From the NCBI RefSeq assembly GCF_000021685.1, contig NC_011959.1, positions 1,735,705-1,799,704 of the forward strand: DNA of 64,000 bases. Direction: 5' to 3'. Positions within the stretch are counted from its first letter, which is position 1; every line of letters begins with the position of its first letter. The position numbers were made by a program, and so were the translations under genes. Below, one piece after another: positions 46,150-53,810 of the stretch. The notes under the pieces are model-generated. The model was not told the origin of the DNA. It was given only the letters and a program-made list of their open reading frames with translations, and searched no databases. Source of the stretch: Thermomicrobium roseum DSM 5159 (GTDB taxonomy: Bacteria; Chloroflexota; Chloroflexia; Thermomicrobiales; Thermomicrobiaceae).

Positions 46150-48368
46150 GCGACCGCCGCTGAGAGAGCGCTCCCGGCGGCCATCGGGTAATCGCCTGAC
46201 TCGGGAAGCGACACCACATACGCGGTCCACACATCCGGGATCTGGAGAATCTCGTTCAAGGCGGCTTCCGGGATCGGGTCGTCCACGTTGAGCACCATGA
46301 TCGCTTCGCCGCCGCGCGCCCGCCGCCCGACCTGCATGCCGGCGATGTTCACCTCGTAGCGCCCGAGAATCGTCCCGATTCGGCCGATGATGCCGGGTCG
46401 GTCGAGGTGATGGGTGATCAGCATGTGGCCGGCCAGGGGGCGCTCCAGTGAGAAACGGTCGACTTCCATGATGCCGGCCTCGCGATGATCCCAGCGAACC
46501 ATGACGTGGTGTGGCGGATCCCCGTCGACTTCGAAATTGAATTCCGGCACGGTCGAGGCAGTGGTATCGAAGCGGACATCGACGAAGAGGTGCAGTTCTT
46601 GGGCGACGAACCGGGCATTGACCGGGGTGACCCGGCGGACTGTCCAGCGACGCAAAGCGGCGGCGAGTGCGACCGCGGTCACATGCTCAGCGATGTCCGA
46701 GGCGACTTGACCGTGGACTGTCACCTGGAAGGTGGTCGGACGAGCTGGCTGCAGGACGGCGATGAGATGGCCGGCGGCTTCCGCCACCCGAGTGAGGCGA
46801 CGCAGTTCCGGTGCATGGAGGGACGCAGCTGGCAAGTTCACCGCGTTGGGCACGATCTCACCGCGCAGCGCAGCCAACGTGGTGGTGGCGATGATCTCAC
46901 CGACCGCTTCCAGGGCCTCACGGCTCGATCCGCCGATGTGCGGAGTGAGGACGACATTGGGGAGGCCGAAGAGGGGGCTCTGGTAGGCCGGCTCCTCGGG
47001 GAAGACATCGACTCCAGCCGCTGCCAAATGGCCGCTCTTCAGCGCCTCGGCCAATGCCTGCACATCGACCACCTCCCCGCGCGCGCAGTTGATCACGATG
47101 GCTCCCGGCTTCATGCGCGCGATCGCCCGGGCATCGAGCATGTGGCGCGTTTCTGGCGTCGCGGGAACGTGGAACGTCACGATGTCGCTGTTTTCCAAAA
47201 GCGTCTCGTAGTCGACCGGTTCCACGCCGAGTTGCGCGAAGCGCTCGCGGGTGATGTACGGGTCATAGCCGAGAAGTCGGCACTCGAATGCCCGGAGTCG
47301 CTGCGCCACGACCGAACCGACGCGCCCGAGGCCGACGATTCCGATCGTCTTCCCCTTGAGATCGAAGGGGCGAAAGCGCTTGCGTTCCCACCGTCCCGCG
47401 TGCGTCGTCGCGTTGGCGTCGATCAAGTTGCGCGCGATGGCCAGCATGAGGGCGACGGTATGTTCGCCCGCTGAGACGGCGTTGGCACCCGGCGCGTTCA
47501 GGACCAGAATACCGGCCTCGGTGGCCGCTTGAAGGTCGATGTTGTCGACCCCCGTGCCGGCTCGGGCCACGACGCGGAGACGCGGGGCGTGGGCGAGGAG
47601 TTCGCGCGTCACCTGTGTCTCGCTGCGCACGATAAGGGCGTCGGCCTCGCGCAATGCCTCGTAGAGCGCCGGTTTGTCGCGCCCATCGACCTCGATGACG
47701 TCCGCCTCGCTGGCGAGTCGCTCGCGTGCCCGTTGGTCGATGACGTCGCTCACCACGATGCGACGCCGGCGCGGCTGCGCACCGTCACCACTGCCGGGCA
47801 AGGCGATGGGTGCACCAGCGAGCCGCAGGATCGCCTGCACTGCAGCGGTGAAATCGGGAACGCGGACGATGAAGGGGGACTCAGCCGGCGGGGCAGGATC
47901 CTGGGTCAACAGGAAGCAGGTGATCCCTGCCTCCGCATACCGGGTGGCGTGCCGCAGACTGTCCTCGATCGCATGAGTGACGCCGAGTTCGCGTGCGACC
48001 GCCACTTTATCGTCAGCGAAGACGATCCGGCAGGGTGGAAAACCGTGTCGCTGCAGCCATTCTTCGGTCGTCGGCTGGGATCCCTGCGGCCGAGCCGTGA
48101 TGATCACCAGTCGCTCGTCGCCCAACGCCTGCAGCAACTGCTGGAGGAGCTTCGGGGCGTTCGGCGCCGGATCGAGGAGCGTTGCTGGCCCGCCTGGGCC
48201 ATAGACCCACAGGCGAACTGCCTCCGGAACGTTGCATCCGTGAGAGTCGACGAAGGCGTGATCGGGAAGTTGCATGCCGAGCGCCCGGTTCGCTGCTTGG
48301 GCGAGCGGTGCCGGATGCTCGGTCAGGACGCCGTCAAGATCGAGTGCGAGTCGAATCGAGCGATCCAT
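46131..48368 (-). CDS. serA: Fusion of a HAD (NT5C-like) phosphatase domain to D-3-phosphoglycerate dehydrogenase
   Basis: One uninterrupted frame of 745 codons encodes two enzymes. Residues 1 to about 165 form a HAD phosphatase of the 5'-nucleotidase C type: motif I LALDLDGVL (Asp10, Asp12), motif II VIITARP, Lys121 in ADDKVAV, and motif IV AIEDS (Glu135, Asp136). Residues 203-745 are a full type I phosphoglycerate dehydrogenase, the first enzyme of serine synthesis: RAGTGVDN, the NAD motif GIVGLGRVGS near 344, Arg430 in NCARGEVVD, His477 in LTPHIGGS, then the ASB domain and a C-terminal ACT domain (HHLDRPGIIGRIGTILG). The start at 48368 has GGAGGGG upstream, and no internal start would free the second half. 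Serine synthesis ends with another HAD enzyme, SerB, so the phosphatase half might supply that step, but its own type is NT5C-like. Confidence 0.93.
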   Translation of the reverse strand: MDRSIRLALDLDGVLTEHPAPLAQAANRALGMQLPDHAFVDSHGCNVPEAVRLWVYGPGGPATLLDPAPNAPKLLQQLLQALGDERLVIITARPQGSQPTTEEWLQRHGFPPCRIVFADDKVAVARELGVTHAIEDSLRHATRYAEAGITCFLLTQDPAPPAESPFIVRVPDFTAAVQAILRLAGAPIALPGSGDGAQPRRRRIVVSDVIDQRARERLASEADVIEVDGRDKPALYEALREADALIVRSETQVTRELLAHAPRLRVVARAGTGVDNIDLQAATEAGILVLNAPGANAVSAGEHTVALMLAIARNLIDANATTHAGRWERKRFRPFDLKGKTIGIVGLGRVGSVVAQRLRAFECRLLGYDPYITRERFAQLGVEPVDYETLLENSDIVTFHVPATPETRHMLDARAIARMKPGAIVINCARGEVVDVQALAEALKSGHLAAAGVDVFPEEPAYQSPLFGLPNVVLTPHIGGSSREALEAVGEIIATTTLAALRGEIVPNAVNLPAASLHAPELRRLTRVAEAAGHLIAVLQPARPTTFQVTVHGQVASDIAEHVTAVALAAALRRWTVRRVTPVNARFVAQELHLFVDVRFDTTASTVPEFNFEVDGDPPHHVMVRWDHREAGIMEVDRFSLERPLAGHMLITHHLDRPGIIGRIGTILGRYEVNIAGMQVGRRARGGEAIMVLNVDDPIPEAALNEILQIPDVWTAYVVSLPESGDYPMAAGSALSAAVAHTRLR

Positions 48369-48567
48369 GAGTCCCCTCCGGTTCTCTGGTGACAGTCGTC
48401 GCCGACAGACAGCTCGTCGTACCGGACCAGCTTCGACTGGATCCGGGCCGACTGGAACCGGAGAGACTACTGGAGCCGCGACCGCAACCCGAACCGCTAC
48501 CCATCCCCAGCGCCGTGGTAAAGAGCGTCACGACGACTGCAGCGTGTCGGTCGGTGTACTGATCCAT
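48334..48567 (-). CDS. Ser/Gly/Cys-rich leader ORF upstream of the HAD-PGDH gene
   Basis: The 77-codon frame starts at ATG 48567, ten bases after an AAGGAGG ribosome-binding site, and lies 55 bases below a good promoter. It ends inside the HAD-PGDH gene, overlapping it by 35 bases in another frame. The first 21 residues are mixed with a short hydrophobic run (AAVVVTLFTTALGM); the remainder is dominated by Ser (17), Gly (11) and Cys (2). These are exactly the amino acids made from the pathway of the downstream gene. It could be a regulatory leader peptide or a small exported protein. I found no similarity to a named family. Confidence 0.55.
   Translation of the reverse strand: MDQYTDRHAAVVVTLFTTALGMGSGSGCGRGSSSLSGSSRPGSSRSWSGTTSCLSATTVTREPEGTHGSLDSTRTRS
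48376..48463 (-). promoter_or_regulatory. Inverted repeat that can sequester the HAD-PGDH ribosome-binding site
   Basis: On the minus-strand transcript CTCCGGTTC (48463-48455) is perfectly complementary over nine bases to GAACCGGAG (48384-48376). The latter contains the GGAG of the ribosome-binding site of the downstream gene. Both arms lie in the leader ORF, so a translating ribosome would hold them apart. Confidence 0.5.
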
Positions 48568-48628
48568 CTTGCTGATCCCTCCTTGCGACTCGGGCTTCGG
48601 TGCGGCAAGCCGACGCTCGACTCAGTCT

Positions 48629-48656
48629 AGTATACGGCACGAATGACTCGTGTCGA
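48629..48656 (-). promoter_or_regulatory. Promoter of the leader ORF and HAD-PGDH transcript
   Basis: On the minus strand TCGACA (48656-48651) and TATACT (48634-48629) are 16 bases apart, with five of six matches to each consensus hexamer. Transcription would start near 48622, giving a leader of about 55 bases before ATG 48567. Confidence 0.65.
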
Positions 48657-48762
48657 GAGAGGAGTTTCCAAATACCGAACACACTGGCCGATCGTTACGG
48701 CCACCGGGGTCGGAGATGCCACTCGAGCATCCGGTCGAGGGTTGGAACGCCAGCAGACTCGC

Positions 48763-48790
48763 AGCATCGCTCGCTAAAGCGAGCGATGCT
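48763..48790. repeat. Perfect 12-bp stem with TAAA loop between divergent transcripts
   Basis: AGCATCGCTCGC (48763-48774), TAAA, then GCGAGCGATGCT (48779-48790). No T-run follows on either strand, so it is not an ordinary terminator. It lies between the HAD-PGDH promoter and the nuo operon start. Confidence 0.6.
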
Positions 48791-48928
48791 CGATACGGAA
48801 TCCGGCCAGGCTCTTCCGCGCCGCCCGAACACTCGGGAAGCGTTGCCGGAGGATCGCTGCGGTTTCCGGTGACTCGTGCTATCCTTCACGATCGGGGCAG
48901 GGAGGGTCCTCGGAAGCGAGGTGCGCCG

Positions 48929-49288
48929 GTGTCGCTGATCGATTACGCGGTCATCGGACTGCTCATCATCACCAGCACGGTGATGGGAACGGTTCTCATC
49001 CTGCTGGGCCACTTTGTCCGTCCGCGCAAGCCGAATCCGGCAAAGCTCCAGCCCTATGAATCCGGCGTTCCGGACGTATCCCCGCCGCGCGGCCGCTTCA
49101 CACCGCGCTTCTACCTCGTTGCTCTCCTGTTCGTCGTCTTCGATGTCGAGGCCATCTTCCTCTATCCGTGGGCAGTCGCCTTCGACGCGCTCGCGCTCTA
49201 CGGCTACGTCCAAGCCGCGCTCTTCGTGGGGATCCTGCTGCTCGGGCTCCTCTACGAATGGCGGAAAGGAGCCCTGGAATGGGTATGA
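48929..49288 (+). CDS. nuoA: NADH-quinone oxidoreductase subunit A
   Basis: NuoA is a small membrane subunit at the junction of the peripheral and membrane arms of complex I. The 119-residue protein has three helices and the conserved loop YESGVPDVSPPRGRFTPRFYL, followed by LLFVVFDVEAIFLYPWAVAF. A GTG at 48929 with GAGGTG just upstream gives the usual start; the frame upstream has no similarity. The gene begins the nuo run and overlaps nuoB by ten bases. Confidence 0.93.
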   Translation: MSLIDYAVIGLLIITSTVMGTVLILLGHFVRPRKPNPAKLQPYESGVPDVSPPRGRFTPRFYLVALLFVVFDVEAIFLYPWAVAFDALALYGYVQAALFVGILLLGLLYEWRKGALEWV

Positions 49289-49836
49289 GTGCTGCGCAGA
49301 GCCATCCCAACATCATCACCACCACGGCCGATTGGCTCTTCAGCTGGGCGCGTCGCTCCAGCTTGTGGTGGTTGCAATTCGGGCTCGCCTGCTGTGCCAT
49401 CGAGATGATCAGCTCGGCGATGCCTCGTTTCGATCTCGCCGAGCGCTTCGGGATGCTGTATCGAGCATCGCCACGCCAGGCTGACCTGATGATCGTTGCC
49501 GGCACCGTCACGAAGAAAATGGCCCCAGTCGTTCGCCAGCTCTACGATCAGATGGCAGATCCCAAGTGGGTCATCAGCATGGGCAGCTGTGCGAACGTCG
49601 GCGGGCCGTTCGATACCTATGCGGTCGTGCAAGGTGTCGACCAGGTCATTCCGGTCGACATCTACGTGCCGGGCTGTCCACCGGTGCCGGAAGCGCTCTA
49701 CTACGGAGTCCTGGAGCTGCAGAACCGGATCATCCGCTACGAGCGTCTCAAGGAACGCTACGGGCCAGAGGCGGCCGAAGCGTACCGCGAGGAAGAACGC
49801 CAGGCCGCTCGCTCGGCGCTCGGTCCGCGCTCATAG
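49279..49836 (+). CDS. nuoB: NADH-quinone oxidoreductase subunit B
   Basis: NuoB holds the terminal iron-sulfur cluster N2 that reduces quinone. The 185-residue protein shows the tandem-cysteine motif FGLACCAIEMI, then MGSCANVGGPFDTY and the PGCPPVPEALYYG motif, the four ligands expected. ATG 49279 follows AAAGGAG and lies inside the end of nuoA. A basic and acidic helix (RLKERYGPEAAEAYREEERQ) extends the C terminus. Confidence 0.96.
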   Translation: MGMSAAQSHPNIITTTADWLFSWARRSSLWWLQFGLACCAIEMISSAMPRFDLAERFGMLYRASPRQADLMIVAGTVTKKMAPVVRQLYDQMADPKWVISMGSCANVGGPFDTYAVVQGVDQVIPVDIYVPGCPPVPEALYYGVLELQNRIIRYERLKERYGPEAAEAYREEERQAARSALGPRS

Positions 49837-49848
49837 GAGAAGCAGGGC

Positions 49849-50463
49849 ATGGAGGAGCAGCGCCAGCAGCCGATGGTGATCGAGCCGAGATCGTGGGAGA
49901 CGACCGGCTATTGGGGCCCGACCGACCCGGAGCAGCATCCGGCTGTTCGCCTGGTGCGGGAGCGCTTTCCCGATGCCTTCGAGGAGGCGACGGTTTTTCG
50001 CGACGAGATGACGATCCGTGTCGCCCGGCCGGCGCTCCGCGACGTCGTCGATTTCCTGCGCCTGCACCCAGAGCTGCGCTACAACCATCTGACCGACATC
50101 ACGGCTGTCGACCTGCTGTATCTCCGCGAGCGGCCGCGCTTCGACGTCGTCGTGCACCTCTACTCGATCCCACGACGCCAGCGGCTGCGCGTCAAGTGCG
50201 GCGTCGACGACGGCGAAATGGTCCCTTCTCTCGTCCCGATCTTCGCCGGGGCGAACTGGTTGGAGCGCGAGTGCTACGACATGTTCGGTATCGTGTTCGA
50301 GGGGCACCCTGATCTGCGGCGCATCCTCTTACCAGAGGATTGGGACGAGGGGCACCCCCTGCGAAAGGATTATCCGTTGCGCGGGTACCGGGACTACGTG
50401 CAGCCCGGCTACGAGGCACCGGCGCCTCGCATCCGCGGAACCTTGCGGAGGCCAGGACCATGA
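49849..50463 (+). CDS. nuoC: NADH-quinone oxidoreductase subunit C
   Basis: The 204-residue protein is the 30-kDa subunit of the peripheral arm. Its signature is NWLERECYDMFGIVFEGHPDLRRILLPEDWDEGHPLRKDYPLRG in consecutive parts, with ERECYDMFG and LRKDYP. A short unusual N terminus (EEQRQQPMVIEPRSWETTG) precedes the domain. It is a separate gene, not fused to nuoD as in some bacteria. The ATGA overlap with nuoD shows tight coupling. Confidence 0.95.
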   Translation: MEEQRQQPMVIEPRSWETTGYWGPTDPEQHPAVRLVRERFPDAFEEATVFRDEMTIRVARPALRDVVDFLRLHPELRYNHLTDITAVDLLYLRERPRFDVVVHLYSIPRRQRLRVKCGVDDGEMVPSLVPIFAGANWLERECYDMFGIVFEGHPDLRRILLPEDWDEGHPLRKDYPLRGYRDYVQPGYEAPAPRIRGTLRRPGP

Positions 50464-51689
50464 TCGACTTCTCGCAGCCGACACCGGTGATCCTCAGCGA
50501 GGTGCGCCAGATCACCCCGACCCGGCGCGAACTCGTCCTCAATATGGGTCCGCAGCATCCGAGCACGCATGGTGTGCTCCGCGTGCGGCTGACGCTCGAG
50601 GGGGAGACGGTCATCGCCTGCGACCCGGTGATCGGCTATCTGCACCGGGGAGTCGAGAAGCTGGGCGAGTCGCACCGGTACGCCCAGTTCGTTCCCTGGA
50701 CCGACCGCACCGACTATGTTGCCGCACCCTCGAACAATCTCGGCTATGTGCTCGCGGTGGAGAAGCTCTGCGGCATCCAGGCGCCCGAGCGAGCCCAGTA
50801 TTGGCGAATGATCATGGCCGAACTCACGCGGATCGCTTCTCACCTGGTGTGGCTGGGAACGCACGCGCTGGATATCGGCGCCCTTTCCGTCTCCCTCTAC
50901 ACGTTCCGTGACCGCGAACTCATTCTGGATATCTTCGAGAAGTTCTGTGGAGCGCGGCTGACGACCAACATGATGGAGATCGGTGGCTTCTCGCGGGAAA
51001 TACCGCCCGATCTCCCGGAAATGGTTCGCGAGTTCTGTCGTTACTTTCCGAAAGCGATCCGGCAATACGAGGATCTCCTGACCGAGAACCCGATCTGGCT
51101 CGCGCGTACCAAGGGGGTCGGTGTCATCGAGCCCGACGTGGCCATCAACTACGGGCTCACCGGCGCCTGCCTGCGCGGCTCGGGGGTCAACTACGATGTC
51201 CGCAAGGCGATGCCGTATCTTCTGTACGATCGGGTCGAGTTCGAGGTGCCGCTCGGGACGCATGGAGACGTCTACGACCGTTATCTGGTTCGCATCGAGG
51301 AGATGCGCCAGGCTCTTCGCATCATCGAGCAGTGTCTCGAGCAGGTGCCGACCGATGGTCCGCTCATGGCCTACGAATCGCCCTATGTCATCCCGCCGCA
51401 CAAGACGGTGATGACGACGGCCGAGGACATGCAGCGGCACTTCATCTGGGTCATCAAGGGGTTCAGTCCCCCCAAGGGCGAGGTCTACCACGCGGTGGAG
51501 CACTCGAAGGGTGAACTCGGTTACTACATCGTCAGCGACGGAAGCCCGATCCCGTATCGGGTGCGCATCCGCACGCCCGACTTCGTCAACCTGCAATCGC
51601 TCCCGTACATGGCGCAGGGAGCCATGCTGGCGGATATCGTGGCCTTGATCGGGACGATCGATATCGTCCTCGGCTCGGTCGATCGGTGA
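50460..51689 (+). CDS. nuoD: NADH-quinone oxidoreductase subunit D
   Basis: NuoD, the 49-kDa subunit, forms the quinone-binding cavity with NuoB. The 409-residue protein has family length and the expected MGPQHPSTHGVLRV, the IGYLHRGVEKLGE segment, ELTRIASHLVWLGTHALDIG and the C-terminal block LPYMAQGAMLADIVALIGTIDIVLGSVDR in its parts. The initiating ATG overlaps the nuoC stop. Confidence 0.97.
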   Translation: MIDFSQPTPVILSEVRQITPTRRELVLNMGPQHPSTHGVLRVRLTLEGETVIACDPVIGYLHRGVEKLGESHRYAQFVPWTDRTDYVAAPSNNLGYVLAVEKLCGIQAPERAQYWRMIMAELTRIASHLVWLGTHALDIGALSVSLYTFRDRELILDIFEKFCGARLTTNMMEIGGFSREIPPDLPEMVREFCRYFPKAIRQYEDLLTENPIWLARTKGVGVIEPDVAINYGLTGACLRGSGVNYDVRKAMPYLLYDRVEFEVPLGTHGDVYDRYLVRIEEMRQALRIIEQCLEQVPTDGPLMAYESPYVIPPHKTVMTTAEDMQRHFIWVIKGFSPPKGEVYHAVEHSKGELGYYIVSDGSPIPYRVRIRTPDFVNLQSLPYMAQGAMLADIVALIGTIDIVLGSVDR

Positions 51690-51719
51690 GACCGGGAAGC
51701 GGAGTGAGGCGGCAGGCGG

Positions 51720-52745
51720 ATGGACTGGCAGCGGCTGATCGTGAGTTATCTGGTCGGCTTCGTCCTCCTCAACGTGTTGCTCGGGCTCATGGCCTACATG
51801 ACCTGGTTCGAGCGACGCGTGCTGGCGCGCATGCAGCACCGGGTGGGGCCGAACCGGACGGGTCCATTCGGTTTGCTCCAGCCGATCGCTGACGGCATCA
51901 AGCTCCTGGCCAAGGAAGATATCGTTCCAGCCAATGCTGATCGTCTCGTCTTCCTCGTCGCCCCGCTCCTCTCCTTCGCACTGGCGCCGCTCGGTGCGGC
52001 GGTCATCCCGTTCGGTGACACGCTGCAGCTTTTCGGAATCGAGATTCCCTTGCTGGTCGCCGACATCAATGTCGCTGTCCTCTACGTGCTGGCGCTCGGC
52101 TCGGTAGGGGTCTATGGGATCATTCTCGGTGGGTATGCCTCCGGGAACCGGTACTCGTTGCTCGGCGCGCTCCGCTCCACTGCCCAGGTGATCAGCTACG
52201 AACTGGTACTGGGGCTCTCGCTCGTCGGGGTCTTCATCTTGTCCGGTTCACTCAGTCTGCAAGACATTCTGCGCGAGCAACAGCGCATGCTCGTGCTCGG
52301 CCCGCTCACGCTGCCGAACTGGTACATCTTGTCGCAGCCGTTGGCCTTCGCCTTGTTCCTGATCGCTGCAGTCGCTGAGACCAACCGGGCACCGTTCGAC
52401 TTGCCGGAAGCAGAGACGGAGCTGGTGGCCGGTTATTTCACCGAGTACTCCGGGTTCCGCTTCTCGTTCTACTTCCTGGCAGAATACATCAATATGATCG
52501 TCGTCTCGCTCCTGGCGGCCACGCTCTTTTTGGGTGGGATCGATGGGCCTTTCGCTGATGGGGTATGGTGGTTGGCGCTCAAGGCGCTCTTCTTCCTGTT
52601 CTTCTATGTTTGGCTGCGCGCGACGCTGCCACGCTTCCGCTACGACCAACTGATGGGACTGGCCTGGAAGGTGCTTTTGCCGCTGGCGCTCCTCAATATC
52701 GGGCTGACCGGTTTGGTGCGGTTGTGGGGCATCGGCGCGCTCTGA
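51720..52745 (+). CDS. nuoH: NADH-quinone oxidoreductase subunit H
   Basis: NuoH anchors the peripheral arm and lines the quinone channel with eight membrane helices. The 341-residue protein shows ERRVLARMQHRVGPNRTGPF, LLQPIADGIKLLAKED, and AETNRAPFDLPEAETELVAG with the acidic residues of the proton path, then EYINMIVVSLLAATLFLGG. In most operons nuoE, F and G come before it and nuoI right after; here nuoD precedes it by 30 bases and nuoJ follows by 22. Confidence 0.97.
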   Translation: MDWQRLIVSYLVGFVLLNVLLGLMAYMTWFERRVLARMQHRVGPNRTGPFGLLQPIADGIKLLAKEDIVPANADRLVFLVAPLLSFALAPLGAAVIPFGDTLQLFGIEIPLLVADINVAVLYVLALGSVGVYGIILGGYASGNRYSLLGALRSTAQVISYELVLGLSLVGVFILSGSLSLQDILREQQRMLVLGPLTLPNWYILSQPLAFALFLIAAVAETNRAPFDLPEAETELVAGYFTEYSGFRFSFYFLAEYINMIVVSLLAATLFLGGIDGPFADGVWWLALKALFFLFFYVWLRATLPRFRYDQLMGLAWKVLLPLALLNIGLTGLVRLWGIGAL

Positions 52746-52767
52746 AACGGGAGAGGGAACGTCTTCG

Positions 52768-53493
52768 ATGTCGCTCGAGGTTGCGGTGTTCTCCTTGCTC
52801 GCGCTGGTGAGCGTTCTCGGCGCGCTCGGGGTGGTGCTGGCCCGCAACCCGGTCCACAGTGCGATCGGGTTGGTTCTCTCTTTTCTCAACGTGGCGGCGA
52901 TCTATCTCGTGGCGCGTGCCGAGTTCCTGGCTGTTGTGCAGGTCATCGTCTACGCGGGGGCGATCATCGTGCTCGTCGTCTTCGTCACCATGCTCGTGCA
53001 TCCGGACGATCTGCCGGAGTTTCACGGGCGCCGTCCGCTGCGCCTGGTGACCGGTCTCGTGCTCGGTGCGGCATTATTGGCCGAAGTCGCGGCTGCCGTC
53101 CTCGCACGGGGCGTGCGCGGGGCACCGGGACCGTGGACGGATGAAGCGGTGGCTGCGGTTGGGGGCAATACGCGCGCGCTCGGTCAGGTTCTGTACGTCG
53201 ATTACATGCTAGGGATTCAGCTCACTGCTTTGCTCCTCCTCGCGGCAACGATCGCGGCGATCGCTTTGGCTCGTCCGGAGGCGATCAGTGACCGGGTGGC
53301 CGCAGCGCGTCGGGTGCTCACCATCTCGCTCGCCCATCCGCGTGGTCTCGACCAACCGGAGCTTCCATTAGCTTTGCCGGGAACGCAGGACGGTCGGGTC
53401 AAGGCGGCCGGGGGAGGTCGACCGATCGTCCTGGCTCGCTCGGCCGACGAGTTCACCGAGCAACCGGCTTGGGGTGAATGGAGGGGGCGATGA
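52768..53493 (+). CDS. nuoJ: NADH-quinone oxidoreductase subunit J
   Basis: The 241-residue protein is the ND6-like membrane subunit. It has five helices with the conserved NPVHSAIGLVLSFLNVAAIY and FLAVVQVIVYAGAIIVLVVFVTML. After the last helix about 70 residues form a cytoplasmic tail (from RPEAISDRVAAARR to AWGEWRGR), longer than in most homologues. It overlaps nuoK by four bases (ATGA). Confidence 0.93.
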   Translation: MSLEVAVFSLLALVSVLGALGVVLARNPVHSAIGLVLSFLNVAAIYLVARAEFLAVVQVIVYAGAIIVLVVFVTMLVHPDDLPEFHGRRPLRLVTGLVLGAALLAEVAAAVLARGVRGAPGPWTDEAVAAVGGNTRALGQVLYVDYMLGIQLTALLLLAATIAAIALARPEAISDRVAAARRVLTISLAHPRGLDQPELPLALPGTQDGRVKAAGGGRPIVLARSADEFTEQPAWGEWRGR

Positions 53494-53798
53494 GCGAGCT
53501 TTCGGCGACGCATTTCCTCCTCCTGAGTGCCGCGCTCTTCATCATCGGCATGGTCGGAGTCCTGACGCGACGCAACGTGCTCGTCATCTTCATGTGCATC
53601 GAGCTGATGCTCAACGCAGTCAACGTGAGCCTGATCGGCTTCGCGTGGGAACTCCACCAGCTCACCGGACAGGTCTTCGCCCTGTTCGTCATCGCGATCG
53701 CTGCTGCTGAGGCGGTCGTCGGTCTCGGAATCGTCATGGCACTGACGCGCCGGACCGATACGGTCGACATCGACGAACTCCGCCAGCTCCGCGAGTGA
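53490..53798 (+). CDS. nuoK: NADH-quinone oxidoreductase subunit K
   Basis: NuoK is the ND4L-like subunit with three helices. The 102-residue protein has LFIIGMVGVLTRRNVLVIFM, the membrane glutamates in MCIELMLNAVNVSL and AAAEAVVGLGIVMAL that take part in proton transfer. An ATG at 53478 is in frame, but ATG 53490 is chosen because GGAGGGGG precedes it and the start overlaps the nuoJ stop. Confidence 0.95.
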   Translation: MSELSATHFLLLSAALFIIGMVGVLTRRNVLVIFMCIELMLNAVNVSLIGFAWELHQLTGQVFALFVIAIAAAEAVVGLGIVMALTRRTDTVDIDELRQLRE

Positions 53799-53810
53799 AG
53801 GGGAGGAATG

